Of a stretch of 64,000 bases of DNA, positions 44,002 through 53,235 are shown one piece after another. The notes under the pieces were generated by a model. The model made no database searches, was not told the DNA's origin, and saw only the letters and a list, made by a program, of their open reading frames with translations. Each line of letters opens with the position of its first letter. The first letter of the stretch is position 1. Origin of the DNA: Corynebacterium timonense (GTDB taxonomy: Bacteria; Actinomycetota; Actinomycetes; Mycobacteriales; Mycobacteriaceae); assembly GCF_900105305.1 (NCBI RefSeq), contig NZ_LT629765.1:2418001-2482000 (forward strand), read 5' to 3'. The translations under genes and the position numbers were made by a program.

Positions 44002-44721
44002 TCACAACCCGAGCCAGGACAGGTCGAGCAGTTGGTAGCCGAGGTAGGCGACGGCGTCGATGAGGAAGTGGCCGAGCACGAGCGGCCAGATCCGGCCGGT
44101 TTTCTGGAAGTAGGCGGCGTAGACGACGCCCATGACGATGTTGCCGAGCCCGGCGGATACGCCCTGGTAGAGGTGGTAGCTGCCGCGCAGCACCGCGGAC
44201 GCCGCGATGGCTCCAGCGGGCGCCCACCCGAGCTGTTTCAGCCGCGTCACCAGCCACAGCACCACCACGACCTCCTCGCTGAAGGCGTTGGCCGCCGACC
44301 AGAGCAGAAGGGTGGGCAGCTGAGCGGCGTCGGTGGCGACGACAACCTCGCGCGTCCACCCGAACTGCAGCGCGGCGACGTACAGGGCGAGCCCGGGCAG
44401 CCCGATCACCGCCGCCAGGGCGGCCCCGCGGGGCCAGTCGCGTAGCGACGGCACACCGATCCGCCTTTTCAGTAAGTAAAGCGCGAGCGCTCCCCAGGCG
44501 GCGAGGGTGATCGCGCTCGTGGCCTGGAGGGCGAGGTCGAGCCAGGAAACGCTCGATTGGGCGTCGTTGAGCGTGACGGCCTGCTCGTTGAGAGGGGCGG
44601 GGGCGAGGAGGCCGTCGATAAGCCGCAGCGCGGCGCGTAGGCCGGAGGTGCCGAAGGTGATCGCGAGGACGATGAGGATCTCGATGATGATCTCTGCGCG
44701 CAGCCGGCGGTCGGTGGTCAT
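44002..44721 (-). CDS. CPBP-family intramembrane metalloprotease
   Basis: A 239-residue membrane protein with about seven hydrophobic segments. The CPBP (CAAX protease/bacteriocin-processing) motifs are E-E-V-V-V-V-L-W-L (the E-E pair), R-G-S-Y-H-L-Y-Q-G and G-H-F-L-I-D-A, giving the Glu and His residues of the active site. Roles in this family range from protein processing to bacteriocin immunity. It diverges from pheA with only 16 bases between the starts. Confidence 0.88.
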   Translation of the reverse strand: MTTDRRLRAEIIIEILIVLAITFGTSGLRAALRLIDGLLAPAPLNEQAVTLNDAQSSVSWLDLALQATSAITLAAWGALALYLLKRRIGVPSLRDWPRGAALAAVIGLPGLALYVAALQFGWTREVVVATDAAQLPTLLLWSAANAFSEEVVVVLWLVTRLKQLGWAPAGAIAASAVLRGSYHLYQGVSAGLGNIVMGVVYAAYFQKTGRIWPLVLGHFLIDAVAYLGYQLLDLSWLGL

Positions 44722-44737
44722 GCGCTAACTTTAAGCC

Positions 44738-45637
44738 ATGACGCGGATCAGCTACCTGGGGCCAGCGGGGACGTTCACGGAGCAGGCGGTGTGGGCCTTC
44801 GGCATCGCAGACGCGGAGGCGGTACCCGTGGACTCGCCCGCCGCGGCGCTGGACGCTGTGCGCTCCGGCGCGTCGGAGTACGCCGTCGCCGCCATCGAAA
44901 GCTCGGTCGACGGCACGGTGACCACCACCTCGGATGCGCTTGTCGCGGCGCCGGGGGTGCAGATCTACGCGGAGACGGAGCTCGACATCGCCTTCGCCAT
45001 CATGACCCGCCCCGGCGAGCCGCTCGGCGCGGCGCGGCGCCTGGCCTCGCACCCCGTGGCGTACCAGCAGGTCAAGGGCTGGGTCGCCGAACACATCCCC
45101 GGGGTGGAGTTCCTTCCGGCGCCCTCGAACGGGGCCGGGGCGCGCATGGTCGCCGACGGCGAGGCCGACGTGGCGGCGGCGCCGCGCCGGGCCGCCGAGC
45201 TGCTCGGGCTGAAGGTGCACGCCGACGGCGTCGCCGACCTCGAGACGGCGCGCACCCGCTTCCTGCTCGCGGGCCGGCCCGGGGCGCCCGCCGCGCGCAC
45301 GGGAAACGACCGCACCAGCATTGTCGTGCAGATGCCCAACGAGCCGGGCACCCTCGTTGCGGTCTTGCAGGAGTTCGCCTCCCGGGGCGTGGACTTAAGC
45401 CGCATCGAATCGCGACCGACCCGGAAGGTGCGCAACACCTACGACTTCCACGTGGACATCGTGGGCCACATCGACGACGAGCCGGTCGCGGAGGCGCTGC
45501 GGGCGGTGTACCTTCGGGCCTCGAAGATTGTGTACCTCGGGTCCTGGCCCCGAGCCAGCGGCGCCGGGACGCCGGTTGACCAGCGCCGCCTCGACGACGC
45601 CCGCGCGTGGGTCGAGCGCGCGCGGAAGGGACAATAG
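44738..45637 (+). CDS. pheA: prephenate dehydratase
   Basis: A 299-residue monofunctional enzyme: prephenate to phenylpyruvate, water and carbon dioxide. The N-terminal catalytic domain has Y-L-G-P-A-G-T-F-T-E-Q-A and the T-R-F motif (R-T-R-F-L-L). Its E-N-S motif is E-S-S here (I-E-S-S-V-D-G-T-V). The C-terminal ACT domain has the phenylalanine-binding E-S-R-P segment. A TAACTT hexamer six bases before ATG 44738 suggests a leaderless transcript. The phosphatase gene starts on the next base after the stop. Confidence 0.95.
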   Translation: MTRISYLGPAGTFTEQAVWAFGIADAEAVPVDSPAAALDAVRSGASEYAVAAIESSVDGTVTTTSDALVAAPGVQIYAETELDIAFAIMTRPGEPLGAARRLASHPVAYQQVKGWVAEHIPGVEFLPAPSNGAGARMVADGEADVAAAPRRAAELLGLKVHADGVADLETARTRFLLAGRPGAPAARTGNDRTSIVVQMPNEPGTLVAVLQEFASRGVDLSRIESRPTRKVRNTYDFHVDIVGHIDDEPVAEALRAVYLRASKIVYLGSWPRASGAGTPVDQRRLDDARAWVERARKGQ

Positions 45638-46240
45638 ATGCTTATCCTGCTGCGCCACGGCCAGACCTTTTCCAACGTGGACCGCAAGCTCGACACGCTC
45701 GTGCCCGGGGCCGAGCTCACCGAGCTGGGCCGCGAGCAGGCGCGCGCCGCCGGGGCGGAGATCCTCCGGGAGTACGCCGTGGACCGCGTGATCACCTCCG
45801 AGGCGCTGCGCGCGCGGCAGACCGGGGCCATCGGCTTCGGCGAGGCCTTCGCCGACATCCCCGCGGTGCCCGGCCTGCAGGAGGTCCACGCCGGGCGCTG
45901 GGAAATGATGAACACCCGGGAGGCCCACGAGGCCTACCACGGCGCCTTCCGCGGGTTCTACCGCCGCGAGATGAGCTCGCTGATCGACGACGGCGATTCC
46001 CTCGATTCCTTCCTCACCCGCTACCGGGCCGGCCTGGAGCCGTGGGTGGACCGTGACACCACCACCGTGGTGGTCAGCCACGGCGGAGCCATCCGCGCGT
46101 TCGCGGCCAACGCCGCCACGATCGACCCGGGCTTCGCCGAGGAGTCCTACCTGCCGAACTGCACCTACGTGGTGCTCGACCCGGTGGGGGAGTTCGGCTC
46201 CTGGCGGGTGGACAAGTGGGCGGAGTACCCGCTGGGGTAG
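45638..46240 (+). CDS. histidine-phosphatase family protein (phosphoglycerate-mutase-like)
   Basis: A 200-residue enzyme starting L-I-L-L-R-H-G-Q-T, the phosphohistidine motif. The second catalytic block is V-V-V-S-H-G-G-A-I-R. Its ATG directly follows the pheA stop with no gap, so the two are co-transcribed, a pairing common in corynebacteria. The substrate is not evident; general phosphatase activity is more likely than glycolytic mutase activity for this size and motif set. Confidence 0.9.
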   Translation: MLILLRHGQTFSNVDRKLDTLVPGAELTELGREQARAAGAEILREYAVDRVITSEALRARQTGAIGFGEAFADIPAVPGLQEVHAGRWEMMNTREAHEAYHGAFRGFYRREMSSLIDDGDSLDSFLTRYRAGLEPWVDRDTTTVVVSHGGAIRAFAANAATIDPGFAEESYLPNCTYVVLDPVGEFGSWRVDKWAEYPLG

Positions 46241-46242
46241 CG

Positions 46243-46590
46243 CTAGCCCCACCCCAGCTCGTGGAGGGCGTCCTCCTCCATGCCGAAGTAATGCCCGACC
46301 TCGTGGAACACCGTGACTTTCACCTGCTCGCGCAGCTCCTCGGCGTCGCGGCACATGGCCTCGAGGGCGTCCTTGTAGATGAACACGGCGCTGGGCAAAA
46401 AGCCGGCGTGGTTCGCGTGCTGCTCGGGCAGCGGCACGCCCTCGAAAAGGCCAAGCAGCGAGGGGACCTCCTCGTTGGCCGGGCGGGCCAACACGACCAG
46501 GTTGGTCATGGCGCTGGCGAAGGGCTCGGGGATCTCGTCGAGGGCGTCGTCGATGAAACCCTCGAACTCCGCGTCGCTGACCGGCCGCAT
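46243..46590 (-). CDS. minimal zincin-like metallopeptidase (DUF1025/PF06262 type)
   Basis: A 115-residue protein whose C-terminal half carries H-E-V-G-H-Y-F-G-M-E-E-D, an H-E-x-x-H zinc site with a nearby third ligand region. The ATG at 46590 shares a base with the stop of the septum-formation gene (TGATG), so it is coupled to it. Two bases separate it, tail to tail, from the phosphatase gene. Function in the cell is unknown. Confidence 0.85.
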   Translation of the reverse strand: MRPVSDAEFEGFIDDALDEIPEPFASAMTNLVVLARPANEEVPSLLGLFEGVPLPEQHANHAGFLPSAVFIYKDALEAMCRDAEELREQVKVTVFHEVGHYFGMEEDALHELGWG

Positions 46591-47633
46591 CACGGCGCGG
46601 GCTCCGTCGACGGCGCGGGAGACGGCAACGGCGAGGCGTCCGAGTCGGAGCGCAGGGGGCGGCGCTCGGGCCGTTCGGGTGGCGGGTTGCCGTCGATACG
46701 CAGCGTCTCGCGCCCGCCCTGGGCGGAGCCGGTGAGCGTGGCAAACTCCCCGTCGCGGGAGAACACGAGAGCGCAGTTCACGCTGCGGGAGCCGCCTTCC
46801 CAACTGGCGGCCGTCAGCGTCGTCCAAAACGGCTGCAAGGCGACCTGGTACAGGTTCTCCTCCCCACCGAGGTAGTCGTGCGCGGCGTCCGTGCAGACGT
46901 CGCCGAGGTAGGTATCTTGCTCCTCGACGCTCGGCGTGTGGTCGGGGAAGACCTCGTTGAGGCTGGCCACGGAGGTGATCTCCAGGTGGTGCGGCTCGGC
47001 ACAGTCGACCGGGGCGACGGAGTTCGAGGCGTCGATCGCGGCGCACTGCCCGGCGGGAAGGACGCGGGCCTGGTCCTGGGCGGCGGCGTTGCCGCTCGTC
47101 AGCAACGGCGCGCCGGAGGCGTCGGGCACCTGCAGGCCGCACAGCATCGTGCGGTCCCCGTCCGCCCAGGAATCGGCCGGGGGCAGGATCGAGGCGATGG
47201 TGTAGCGCCCGTTCGGGTCGTAGACGCCGTCGAGGTAGCGCACCGTGGCCGCCCCGCAGAGCTCCTCGCGCAGCTGCGCCTGCCGCGTCGGGTTCGGCGG
47301 CTCTGCCTCGGGGCCGAACTCGGAGGAGGGGAAGGTGGCCAGATCCTCGCGGGCGGAGACCTCGAAGCGGTGCTCGCTGGCGCACGGGGTCTGTTCGAAG
47401 CCCGTGATGCTGCCGTCCTCGGCGACGCCCCAGGTCAGGCACGTTCCGGCGTCGGCGGTGGTGAAAGGCGCAGCCGGCTGCACGCCCGACGACGGAGGAG
47501 CTGATTCTTGTGCTGGTCCTGTCGCGCCTGGCTCGGCGGGCGAGTCGGACACGGCGGCATAAGAAGCCGCCCCCACGGCCCCCGCGAGGAGGGCGAGGAG
47601 GGCGGCCCGGGCACCGGTCGTTGCAGAAGCCAT
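46590..47633 (-). CDS. septum-formation family protein, membrane-anchored
   Basis: A 347-residue protein. ATG 47633 begins a short cytoplasmic start and one membrane helix (A-L-L-A-L-L-A-G-A-V-G-A-A). The extracellular part has paired cysteines and the C-A-E-P-H-H-L-E-I-T segment that marks the septum-formation family (PF13845 type), seen once clearly and once as C-A-S-E-H-R-F-E-V. The last 30 residues are Pro/Ser/Arg-rich. A longer frame to 47708 is not supported. Confidence 0.82.
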   Translation of the reverse strand: MASATTGARAALLALLAGAVGAASYAAVSDSPAEPGATGPAQESAPPSSGVQPAAPFTTADAGTCLTWGVAEDGSITGFEQTPCASEHRFEVSAREDLATFPSSEFGPEAEPPNPTRQAQLREELCGAATVRYLDGVYDPNGRYTIASILPPADSWADGDRTMLCGLQVPDASGAPLLTSGNAAAQDQARVLPAGQCAAIDASNSVAPVDCAEPHHLEITSVASLNEVFPDHTPSVEEQDTYLGDVCTDAAHDYLGGEENLYQVALQPFWTTLTAASWEGGSRSVNCALVFSRDGEFATLTGSAQGGRETLRIDGNPPPERPERRPLRSDSDASPLPSPAPSTEPAP

Positions 47634-47647
47634 GCGCCCATTCTGCC

Positions 47648-48364
47648 TTACGGCCTGCCCACCCGGGCGTTGAGGCGGTAGCGGTCGGTGCGGTAGACGG
47701 AGGCGCACAGCTCGATGTTGTGGGGGCCGCTGCGGGCGTGGCGCAGGATGTGTAAGAGGGCGGCGCCGGGGGGGACGTCGAGAAGCGGCGCGTCGGACTC
47801 GCCGGCGTTGACGGCGGTCACGGTCTGGTCGGCCTCGGTGACGCCCAGCCCGTAGTCCTGCTCAAGGAGCGTGTACACGGAGGTGTCCACGTCGTGGTCC
47901 AGCAGGTCGGGCACGAGCGTGGCGTTGTACCAGGCGTCGTCGATGGCGTAGGGCTCGCCGTCGCCCAGGCGCAGCCGCCGCAGGTGGATGTGCGGCGTGC
48001 CGGGGTCGGTGCCAAAGAAGTCCGAGACCTGCGCGGGCGCGGGCGCGCGCTCGGCGAGCAGGATCGTGGACGACGCCTGCACCTTCTGCGCCTCCATCTC
48101 GTCGGAGAAGCTGGCCAGGTGGAGGTGGCTGACCAGCGGGCTCGGGGCGACAAAGGTGCCTTTGCCGCGGATGCGACGCAGCTTGCCCGCGGCCACGAGG
48201 TCGCCGATGGCGCGGCGCACGGTGATGCGGCTGACACCGTAGGTCTCCTCCAGGGCGCGCTCGCCGGGGATGGGGTCGCCGGGGGAGAGCTCCTCGTCGC
48301 ACATCTGCTCCAGGATGAGGCGCAGCTGGGCGTGCTTGGGCACAGGTCCGTCGGAGATCCGCAT
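47648..48364 (-). CDS. farR: GntR/HutC-type transcriptional regulator
   Basis: A 238-residue regulator. It has an N-terminal GntR winged helix (P-G-E-R-A-L-E-E-T-Y-G-V-S-R-I-T-V-R-R-A, then G-K-G-T-F-V) and a C-terminal UTRA effector domain (residues about 90-235). Its place divergent from serS and near pheA matches FarR of C. glutamicum, a HutC-type regulator linked to amino-acid metabolism. The symbol rests on family plus gene order remembered from that species, so treat it as probable. Confidence 0.8.
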   Translation of the reverse strand: MRISDGPVPKHAQLRLILEQMCDEELSPGDPIPGERALEETYGVSRITVRRAIGDLVAAGKLRRIRGKGTFVAPSPLVSHLHLASFSDEMEAQKVQASSTILLAERAPAPAQVSDFFGTDPGTPHIHLRRLRLGDGEPYAIDDAWYNATLVPDLLDHDVDTSVYTLLEQDYGLGVTEADQTVTAVNAGESDAPLLDVPPGAALLHILRHARSGPHNIELCASVYRTDRYRLNARVGRP

Positions 48365-48430
48365 GGCCCCATCCTACTCCGGTGGTTATGACCAGCCCAG
48401 CGGGCGAGGGAACCGCTAGAGTGTGAAGGC

Positions 48431-49684
48431 GTGATTGATCTGAAGTTTCTGCGTGATAACCCCGACATCGTCCGCGACTCCCAGCGGGCGCGCGGCGAGG
48501 ACCCGAACCTCGTCGATCAGCTGATTGCCGCGGACGAGGTGCGCCGCACCTCTATCCAGGCCGCGGACGAGCTGCGGGCGGAGCAGAAAGCCTTCGGCAA
48601 GAAGATCGGGCAGGCCGCCCCCGAAGACCGCCCCGCCCTGCTCGAGGGCTCCAACGAGCTGAAGGAGCGTGTCAAAGCCGCCGAGGCGGCGCGGGAGGAG
48701 GCCGAGGAGCAGGTCCGGCGCCTGCAGTACTCCCTTCCGAACGTGGTGGAGGGCGCCCCCGCCGGCGGCGAGGAGGACTTCGTCGTCCTCGAGCACGTCG
48801 GCGAGGTGCCCGAGTTCGACTTCGAGGTCAAGGACCACCTCGACCTCGGCGAGGCCCTCGGCATTATCGACGTCAAGCGCGGCACGAAGGTCGGAGGCGC
48901 GCGCTTTTACTACCTCGTCGGCGACGGGGCCTGGATGCAGCTGGGCATGCTCATGCTCGCCGCGCAGAAGGCCCGCGAGGCCGGGTTCACGGTGATGGTC
49001 CCGCCGGTGCTCGTGCGCCCGGAGATCATGCAGGGCACCGGCTTCCTCGACCAGCACGACGAGGAGATCTACTACCTCGAGCGCGACGATCTCTACCTCG
49101 TGGGCACCTCCGAGGTCGCGCTGGCCGGCTACCACCGCGACGAGATCATCGACCTGAGCGACGGGCCTATCCTCTACGCGGGGTGGTCCTCCTGCTTCCG
49201 CCGCGAGGCCGGCTCCTACGGCAAGGACACGAAGGGCATTTTGCGCGTGCACCAGTTCGACAAGCTGGAGATGTTCGTCTACTGCGAACCGCAGCAGGCG
49301 AAGGAGATGCACCAGAAGCTGCTCGGCCTCGAGCGCGAGATGCTCGACGCCATCCAGGTGCCGTACCGCATCATCGACATCGCCGCCGGCGACCTCGGCT
49401 CCTCCGCGGCCCGCAAGTTCGACACCGAGGCGTGGGTGCCCTCCCAGAACACCTACCGGGAGCTCACCTCCACCTCGAACTGCACGACGTTCCAGGGGCG
49501 CCGCTTAGCGACACGCTACCGCGACGCCGAGGGCAAGACCCAGCCCGTGGCCACCCTCAACGGCACCCTGGCTACGACGCGCTGGCTGGTGGCCATCCTG
49601 GAAAACAACCAGAACGCCGACGGCTCCGTCACGGTGCCCGAAGCGCTGCGCCCGTGGGTGGGCAAGGAAGTGTTGGTGCCCTGA
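48431..49684 (+). CDS. serS: seryl-tRNA synthetase
   Basis: A 417-residue class II synthetase charging tRNA-Ser. It begins [11 protein letters not shown], then a long coiled-coil arm (about residues 28-105). Motif 2 is F-R-R-E-A-G and motif 3 includes [12 protein letters not shown]. It starts at GTG 48431. A TAGAGT hexamer eight bases earlier suggests a leaderless message. The stop overlaps the ATG of the acyltransferase gene by one base. Confidence 0.97.
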   Translation: MIDLKFLRDNPDIVRDSQRARGEDPNLVDQLIAADEVRRTSIQAADELRAEQKAFGKKIGQAAPEDRPALLEGSNELKERVKAAEAAREEAEEQVRRLQYSLPNVVEGAPAGGEEDFVVLEHVGEVPEFDFEVKDHLDLGEALGIIDVKRGTKVGGARFYYLVGDGAWMQLGMLMLAAQKAREAGFTVMVPPVLVRPEIMQGTGFLDQHDEEIYYLERDDLYLVGTSEVALAGYHRDEIIDLSDGPILYAGWSSCFRREAGSYGKDTKGILRVHQFDKLEMFVYCEPQQAKEMHQKLLGLEREMLDAIQVPYRIIDIAAGDLGSSAARKFDTEAWVPSQNTYRELTSTSNCTTFQGRRLATRYRDAEGKTQPVATLNGTLATTRWLVAILENNQNADGSVTVPEALRPWVGKEVLVP

Positions 49685-50520
49685 TGCCTCGCCGCGAAGG
49701 AATCTTCGTCGTCGACCCCGACTACGCGGCGGCGCCCGACCACCCCGTCGAGTCCACGGAGCGCTTCTACCAGCGCGTTGTCCGGGCCGCCAAGGCCGTC
49801 TTCCGCGCTCAGGGGACCACGACCACGCTGCACGGCACCGACAACCTCCCCCTCGAGGGTGGCGCCCTGCTGGCCATCAACCACACCGGCTGGTTCGATT
49901 TCATCTTCGCCGGGATGGGGCCGCACCTGCGGGGCCGGCGCCTCGTGCGCTTCATGGCGAAGGCCGAGGTCTTCCCCATGCCGGTGATCGGCTGGCTCAT
50001 GCGCGGCATGAAGCACGTGCCGGTGGACCGCTCCGCGGGCGCGAGCGCTGTGGACGCGGCGGTGGAGTGCCTCGAGGACGGCGGCCTCGTGGGCATTTTC
50101 CCGGAGGGCACTATCTCGCGCTCCTTCGAGCTGTCCGACTTCAAAACAGGCGGCGCCCGCATCGCCCAGCGCGCGGGTGTCCCGCTCATCCCCTGCGTCA
50201 TCTGGGGTTCCCAGCGGATTTGGACGAAGGACCTGCCCCGGCGCCTAGGCCGCACGCACACCCCGGTGATCGTGCGCTACGGCGCCCCGGTGTCCACCGA
50301 GGGCACGCCGGAGGAGGTCACCGCCCGACTCAAGCGGGCGATGAGCGAGCTGCTCGACGCCTCCCGCGAGGAGTACGCGCGGGAGTTTGGCCCCTTCCCG
50401 AGCGGCGAGCGGTGGATGCCGACCTCCCTCGGCGGCTCCGCCCCCACGCCCGAGGAGGCGGAAGAGATCTACGCCCGCGAGAAAGAAGCCCGCGCGAGCA
50501 AGAAAAAGAAGAAGGCGTGA
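49684..50520 (+). CDS. 1-acyl-sn-glycerol-3-phosphate acyltransferase (PlsC family)
   Basis: A 278-residue acyltransferase. It has the H-x4-D motif as N-H-T-G-W-F-D, the substrate motif F-P-E-G-T and the P-V-D-R-S segment. The last 15 residues are Lys/Ala-rich. The family makes phosphatidic acid from lysophosphatidate. It is coupled to serS by an ATG/TGA overlap and followed closely by the HAD gene, so the three are one operon. Confidence 0.9.
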   Translation: MPRREGIFVVDPDYAAAPDHPVESTERFYQRVVRAAKAVFRAQGTTTTLHGTDNLPLEGGALLAINHTGWFDFIFAGMGPHLRGRRLVRFMAKAEVFPMPVIGWLMRGMKHVPVDRSAGASAVDAAVECLEDGGLVGIFPEGTISRSFELSDFKTGGARIAQRAGVPLIPCVIWGSQRIWTKDLPRRLGRTHTPVIVRYGAPVSTEGTPEEVTARLKRAMSELLDASREEYAREFGPFPSGERWMPTSLGGSAPTPEEAEEIYAREKEARASKKKKKA

Positions 50521-50527
50521 TGCACCC

Positions 50528-51352
50528 GTGGCCCCACGGCTGATCATCAGCGACATCGACGGCACGTTTCTCACCAGCAGCGGCCGCGTGACCCCGCGGC
50601 TGCGCGACGTGGTCACGCGCGCCGTGCGCGCGGGCGCCTATTTCGGGCTCGCCACGGGCCGACCGCACCGCTGGCTCATGCCGGTGCTGGACCAGCTTCC
50701 GTTGGCGCCGGTGTGCGTCTGCGCCAACGGCGCCGTGGTGTACGACCCGAGCTCGGACACGATCCTGCACTCGTTCGAGCTCGAGCCCGCGGTGATGCGC
50801 GATCTCGTGGACGCGGTCGACTCCGTCATGGACCCGCTGGGCCTGCCTCACGGCTACGCGGTCGAGCGCGTCGGCCAGTCCGCGCTCGACCCGGAGGAGG
50901 AGGTCTTTGTGGTGACCCCGAGCTACAACCCGAACTCGGAGAAGATCGGTTTCGGGGTCGCGCCCATCGCCGAGCTTATCGACGTCCCCGCGGCCAAACT
51001 CCTCGTCCGCTGCCCGCAGCTCTCCGCCGCGGAAATGTTCGACCTGCTCGCCCCGGTCATCGACCCGGAGGCGGCCCACCTCACTTACTCCATGAACGAG
51101 GGCCTCATCGAGCTGTCCTGCCCGGGAGTGACTAAGGCAACCGGCGTGTCCATCTTGGCCGCCCGCTACGGGGTGGAGGCGCACGAGGTGATCAGCTTCG
51201 GCGACATGCCCAACGACTGCGAGATGCTCGCCTGGTCCGGCATGGGTGTGGCGATGGGCAACGCCGCCCCCGCGGCGGTGGAGGCCGCCGACCACGTCAC
51301 CGCCACCAATGACGAGGACGGCGTGGCGCAGGTGCTGGAGCGGTGGTTTTAG
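50528..51352 (+). CDS. HAD-superfamily hydrolase (Cof type)
   Basis: A 274-residue phosphatase of the Cof subfamily. Motif I is I-S-D-I-D-G-T-F, motif II T-G-R-P, and motif IV G-D-M-P-N-D, with a C2 cap between. GTG 50528 was chosen because it is seven bases after the acyltransferase stop and begins just before motif I; a longer frame overlaps the acyltransferase gene. Probably a sugar- or nucleotide-phosphate phosphatase. Confidence 0.9.
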   Translation: MAPRLIISDIDGTFLTSSGRVTPRLRDVVTRAVRAGAYFGLATGRPHRWLMPVLDQLPLAPVCVCANGAVVYDPSSDTILHSFELEPAVMRDLVDAVDSVMDPLGLPHGYAVERVGQSALDPEEEVFVVTPSYNPNSEKIGFGVAPIAELIDVPAAKLLVRCPQLSAAEMFDLLAPVIDPEAAHLTYSMNEGLIELSCPGVTKATGVSILAARYGVEAHEVISFGDMPNDCEMLAWSGMGVAMGNAAPAAVEAADHVTATNDEDGVAQVLERWF

Positions 51353-51927
51353 GGCGTCCCACGGGTCACCGACGCGGGGATGGTGCGGAAAAAGCGAGGG
51401 GTGCCTGCGCATAACTACTGAGTGGCTGCGTCTGAGTGGCTCCGTCGTGAGGTAACTCAGGTGAGCGAGAGCCGTCAAGGCTGGGCACAATGGACAGCGC
51501 CACATGAGGAAGCGAGAGGGTGACGGCGCAGCCCCCAGAAAACCGCGACAGATCCTGCGGCAGGTGTGTGAAAAATGTAGGACCGCGATTTCCGGATTGA
51601 GGAGTTGGGGCTAACGCGTCTGCGCACTTCGGCCATTGCAGCTCCATCAGGACGACAGGCTGCCCGCGCACAGGAGCCGGGGAGACCAACGCCTTTGCCC
51701 GTTTGGCCTCACCCCGGCACTCCCGAGGCGATCCAAACGAACGATTCGGGTCGATCACAAGATGTGCAGCCTCTCGCCAGTACTCGGGCGTGAACTTCTT
51801 TCGCGATCGACTCACAATAAATGTCCACTCCTTCGGCACGACATCTGCACAACCCGGGCGACCGCCAGACGTGGGCGACCCCGCTGATGAGTCTCGTCCC
51901 GTGTGGCTGCGACCGCGAGGCGTCCCT
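51353..51927. other. intergenic IS debris
   Basis: About 575 bases after the HAD gene. The only recognisable piece is the start of an IS3-type OrfA at 51711-51839. The rest holds frames on both strands without start signals or motifs. The backbone order is interrupted from here to glpK. Confidence 0.5.
51711..51839 (-). pseudogene. IS3-family OrfA N-terminal remnant
   Basis: About 43 codons, including S-R-S-R-K-K-F-T-P-E-Y-W-R-E-A-A-H-L-V-I-D, the start of an IS3-type OrfA helix-turn-helix. After that the frame loses similarity. Confidence 0.7.
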
Positions 51928-52566
51928 CTAACTCAGAGTGCCCCACTTGTACGTTTCCTCCAGCACCTGGCCGTATCTAATGTTATCTATCTGTTTCAGT
52001 CGGGTCATGCGCATAACGTCGTAGACACCTTCGTCGAAATGGCCCGCGTACAGGACAACAACGGAAAACCTCTTATCGATGACCATCTCATGCCATCGTC
52101 CAATACGGACGAAATCGTCATCGCTGTAACTGATGATGCGAAGGTAACGATCCTGCGCCACCGTGAACGAACGGGGATAGAAATACGAACGATGATCGTT
52201 CCAGCTTTCTCCCCAGAATTCCGGGAAGGAATCAGGAAGTAGAAGCGAGTGTGGATCTGTCGGCCCGGGAGTAAGTGCTCTTACAGGAACGATTCTGCCG
52301 TCCTCAACCGTGGGGCCGAGATGTCGCAGGAACACGCCATTGAGGTAGATCGAGTAGTCCGATTGTCCCGGGTGCGCTTCGACGTGGAAGCGTTCTGCGG
52401 GGTGATCCGGTGGATCTGTGTACACGCAGTCGAAGGAAACGATCGAACTCGTGTTTCTCGTAAGCAGAGTACGCAGGACTCCCTCTCTTAGAGGGTCGGC
52501 GTACTCGTGGAAAGATGAGATCTCTTGGCTGGTGCAAAAATCATCCCAAAATGGGCTATAGAACAT
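51928..52566 (-). CDS. hypothetical protein carried between IS remnants
   Basis: A 212-residue soluble protein from ATG 52566 behind GGAAGGG. It is rich in aromatic and acidic residues (F-Y-S-P-F-W-D-D-F at the start; P-E-F-W-G-E-S-W-N-D-H-R-S-Y-F in the middle). I do not recognise a family and see no signal peptide or membrane helix. Lower GC than the backbone and the IS pieces on both sides suggest it arrived by transfer. Confidence 0.6.
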   Translation of the reverse strand: MFYSPFWDDFCTSQEISSFHEYADPLREGVLRTLLTRNTSSIVSFDCVYTDPPDHPAERFHVEAHPGQSDYSIYLNGVFLRHLGPTVEDGRIVPVRALTPGPTDPHSLLLPDSFPEFWGESWNDHRSYFYPRSFTVAQDRYLRIISYSDDDFVRIGRWHEMVIDKRFSVVVLYAGHFDEGVYDVMRMTRLKQIDNIRYGQVLEETYKWGTLS

Positions 52567-52705
52567 GGACCCTTCCGTTCATCAAGGTCGGTCAATTTTA
52601 GTTTGGTCCTCTACTACTTCGGGGAAAGTACACAGGTCTGAAAAGTATGTGTACTGGGGACATTTGTAGCGACCCAAAGCGAATCTCAGGCCACCATACT
52701 GTCCC

Positions 52706-53192
52706 TCATGGGTTGCGTCCGTTGGCGTGGTGTATCTGTGACTGTCGGTGAGGGGCCTCATGAATGTGTGAGGCGGCCACCGCCGTACCTTTCGAATCAA
52801 TTCCAATATCTCCTCGAAAGGAATAACCGCGAGTGGGCGCTGGACCCGATCATATCGACCCGACCGCTTACCTTGATGAGCTGCTCGCCCACACATCCCC
52901 GGATCTGATGCGTCAGATGCTGCAGGATGTCATCAACCAGATCCTTGTCCACCCAGGCCGACAGCGTCTGCGGGGCTGACTACGCCACCGTCAGCGACAC
53001 CCGCACCAACCACCGAAACGGCTACCGCTACCGCGACCTGGACCTTCGTGTGGGCACCATCGACGCGAGAATTCCGAAACTTCGCCACGGATCATTCTTC
53101 CCTTCACTGGCTGCCCTCGCGCCGCTTAAGGGCAGAACGCGCCCTGGCCACCGTCTTAGCCACCTGCTACCTCACAGGGGTCTCTACCCAGG
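52706..53192 (+). pseudogene. IS256-family 5' remnant upstream of glpK
   Basis: The element end at about 52706, then the transposase start with the same frameshift as the copy at 21.9 kb ([16 protein letters not shown]). It breaks off near 53192, about 40 bases before the glpK start. An uninterrupted frame joins it to GlpK, but that is a chance fusion. Confidence 0.85.
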
Positions 53193-53222
53193 ACTTGACC
53201 ACGTCCTGCGGCCGGGGTTTCC

Positions 53223-53228
53223 TAAACT
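53223..53228 (+). promoter_or_regulatory. -10 element for glpK
   Basis: TAAACT ends seven bases before ATG 53236, the spacing expected for a leaderless transcript. No -35 is seen at the right distance (TTGACC is 22 bases away), so the original upstream promoter part may have been replaced by the IS remnant. Confidence 0.5.
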
Positions 53229-53235
53229 ATCGGCT

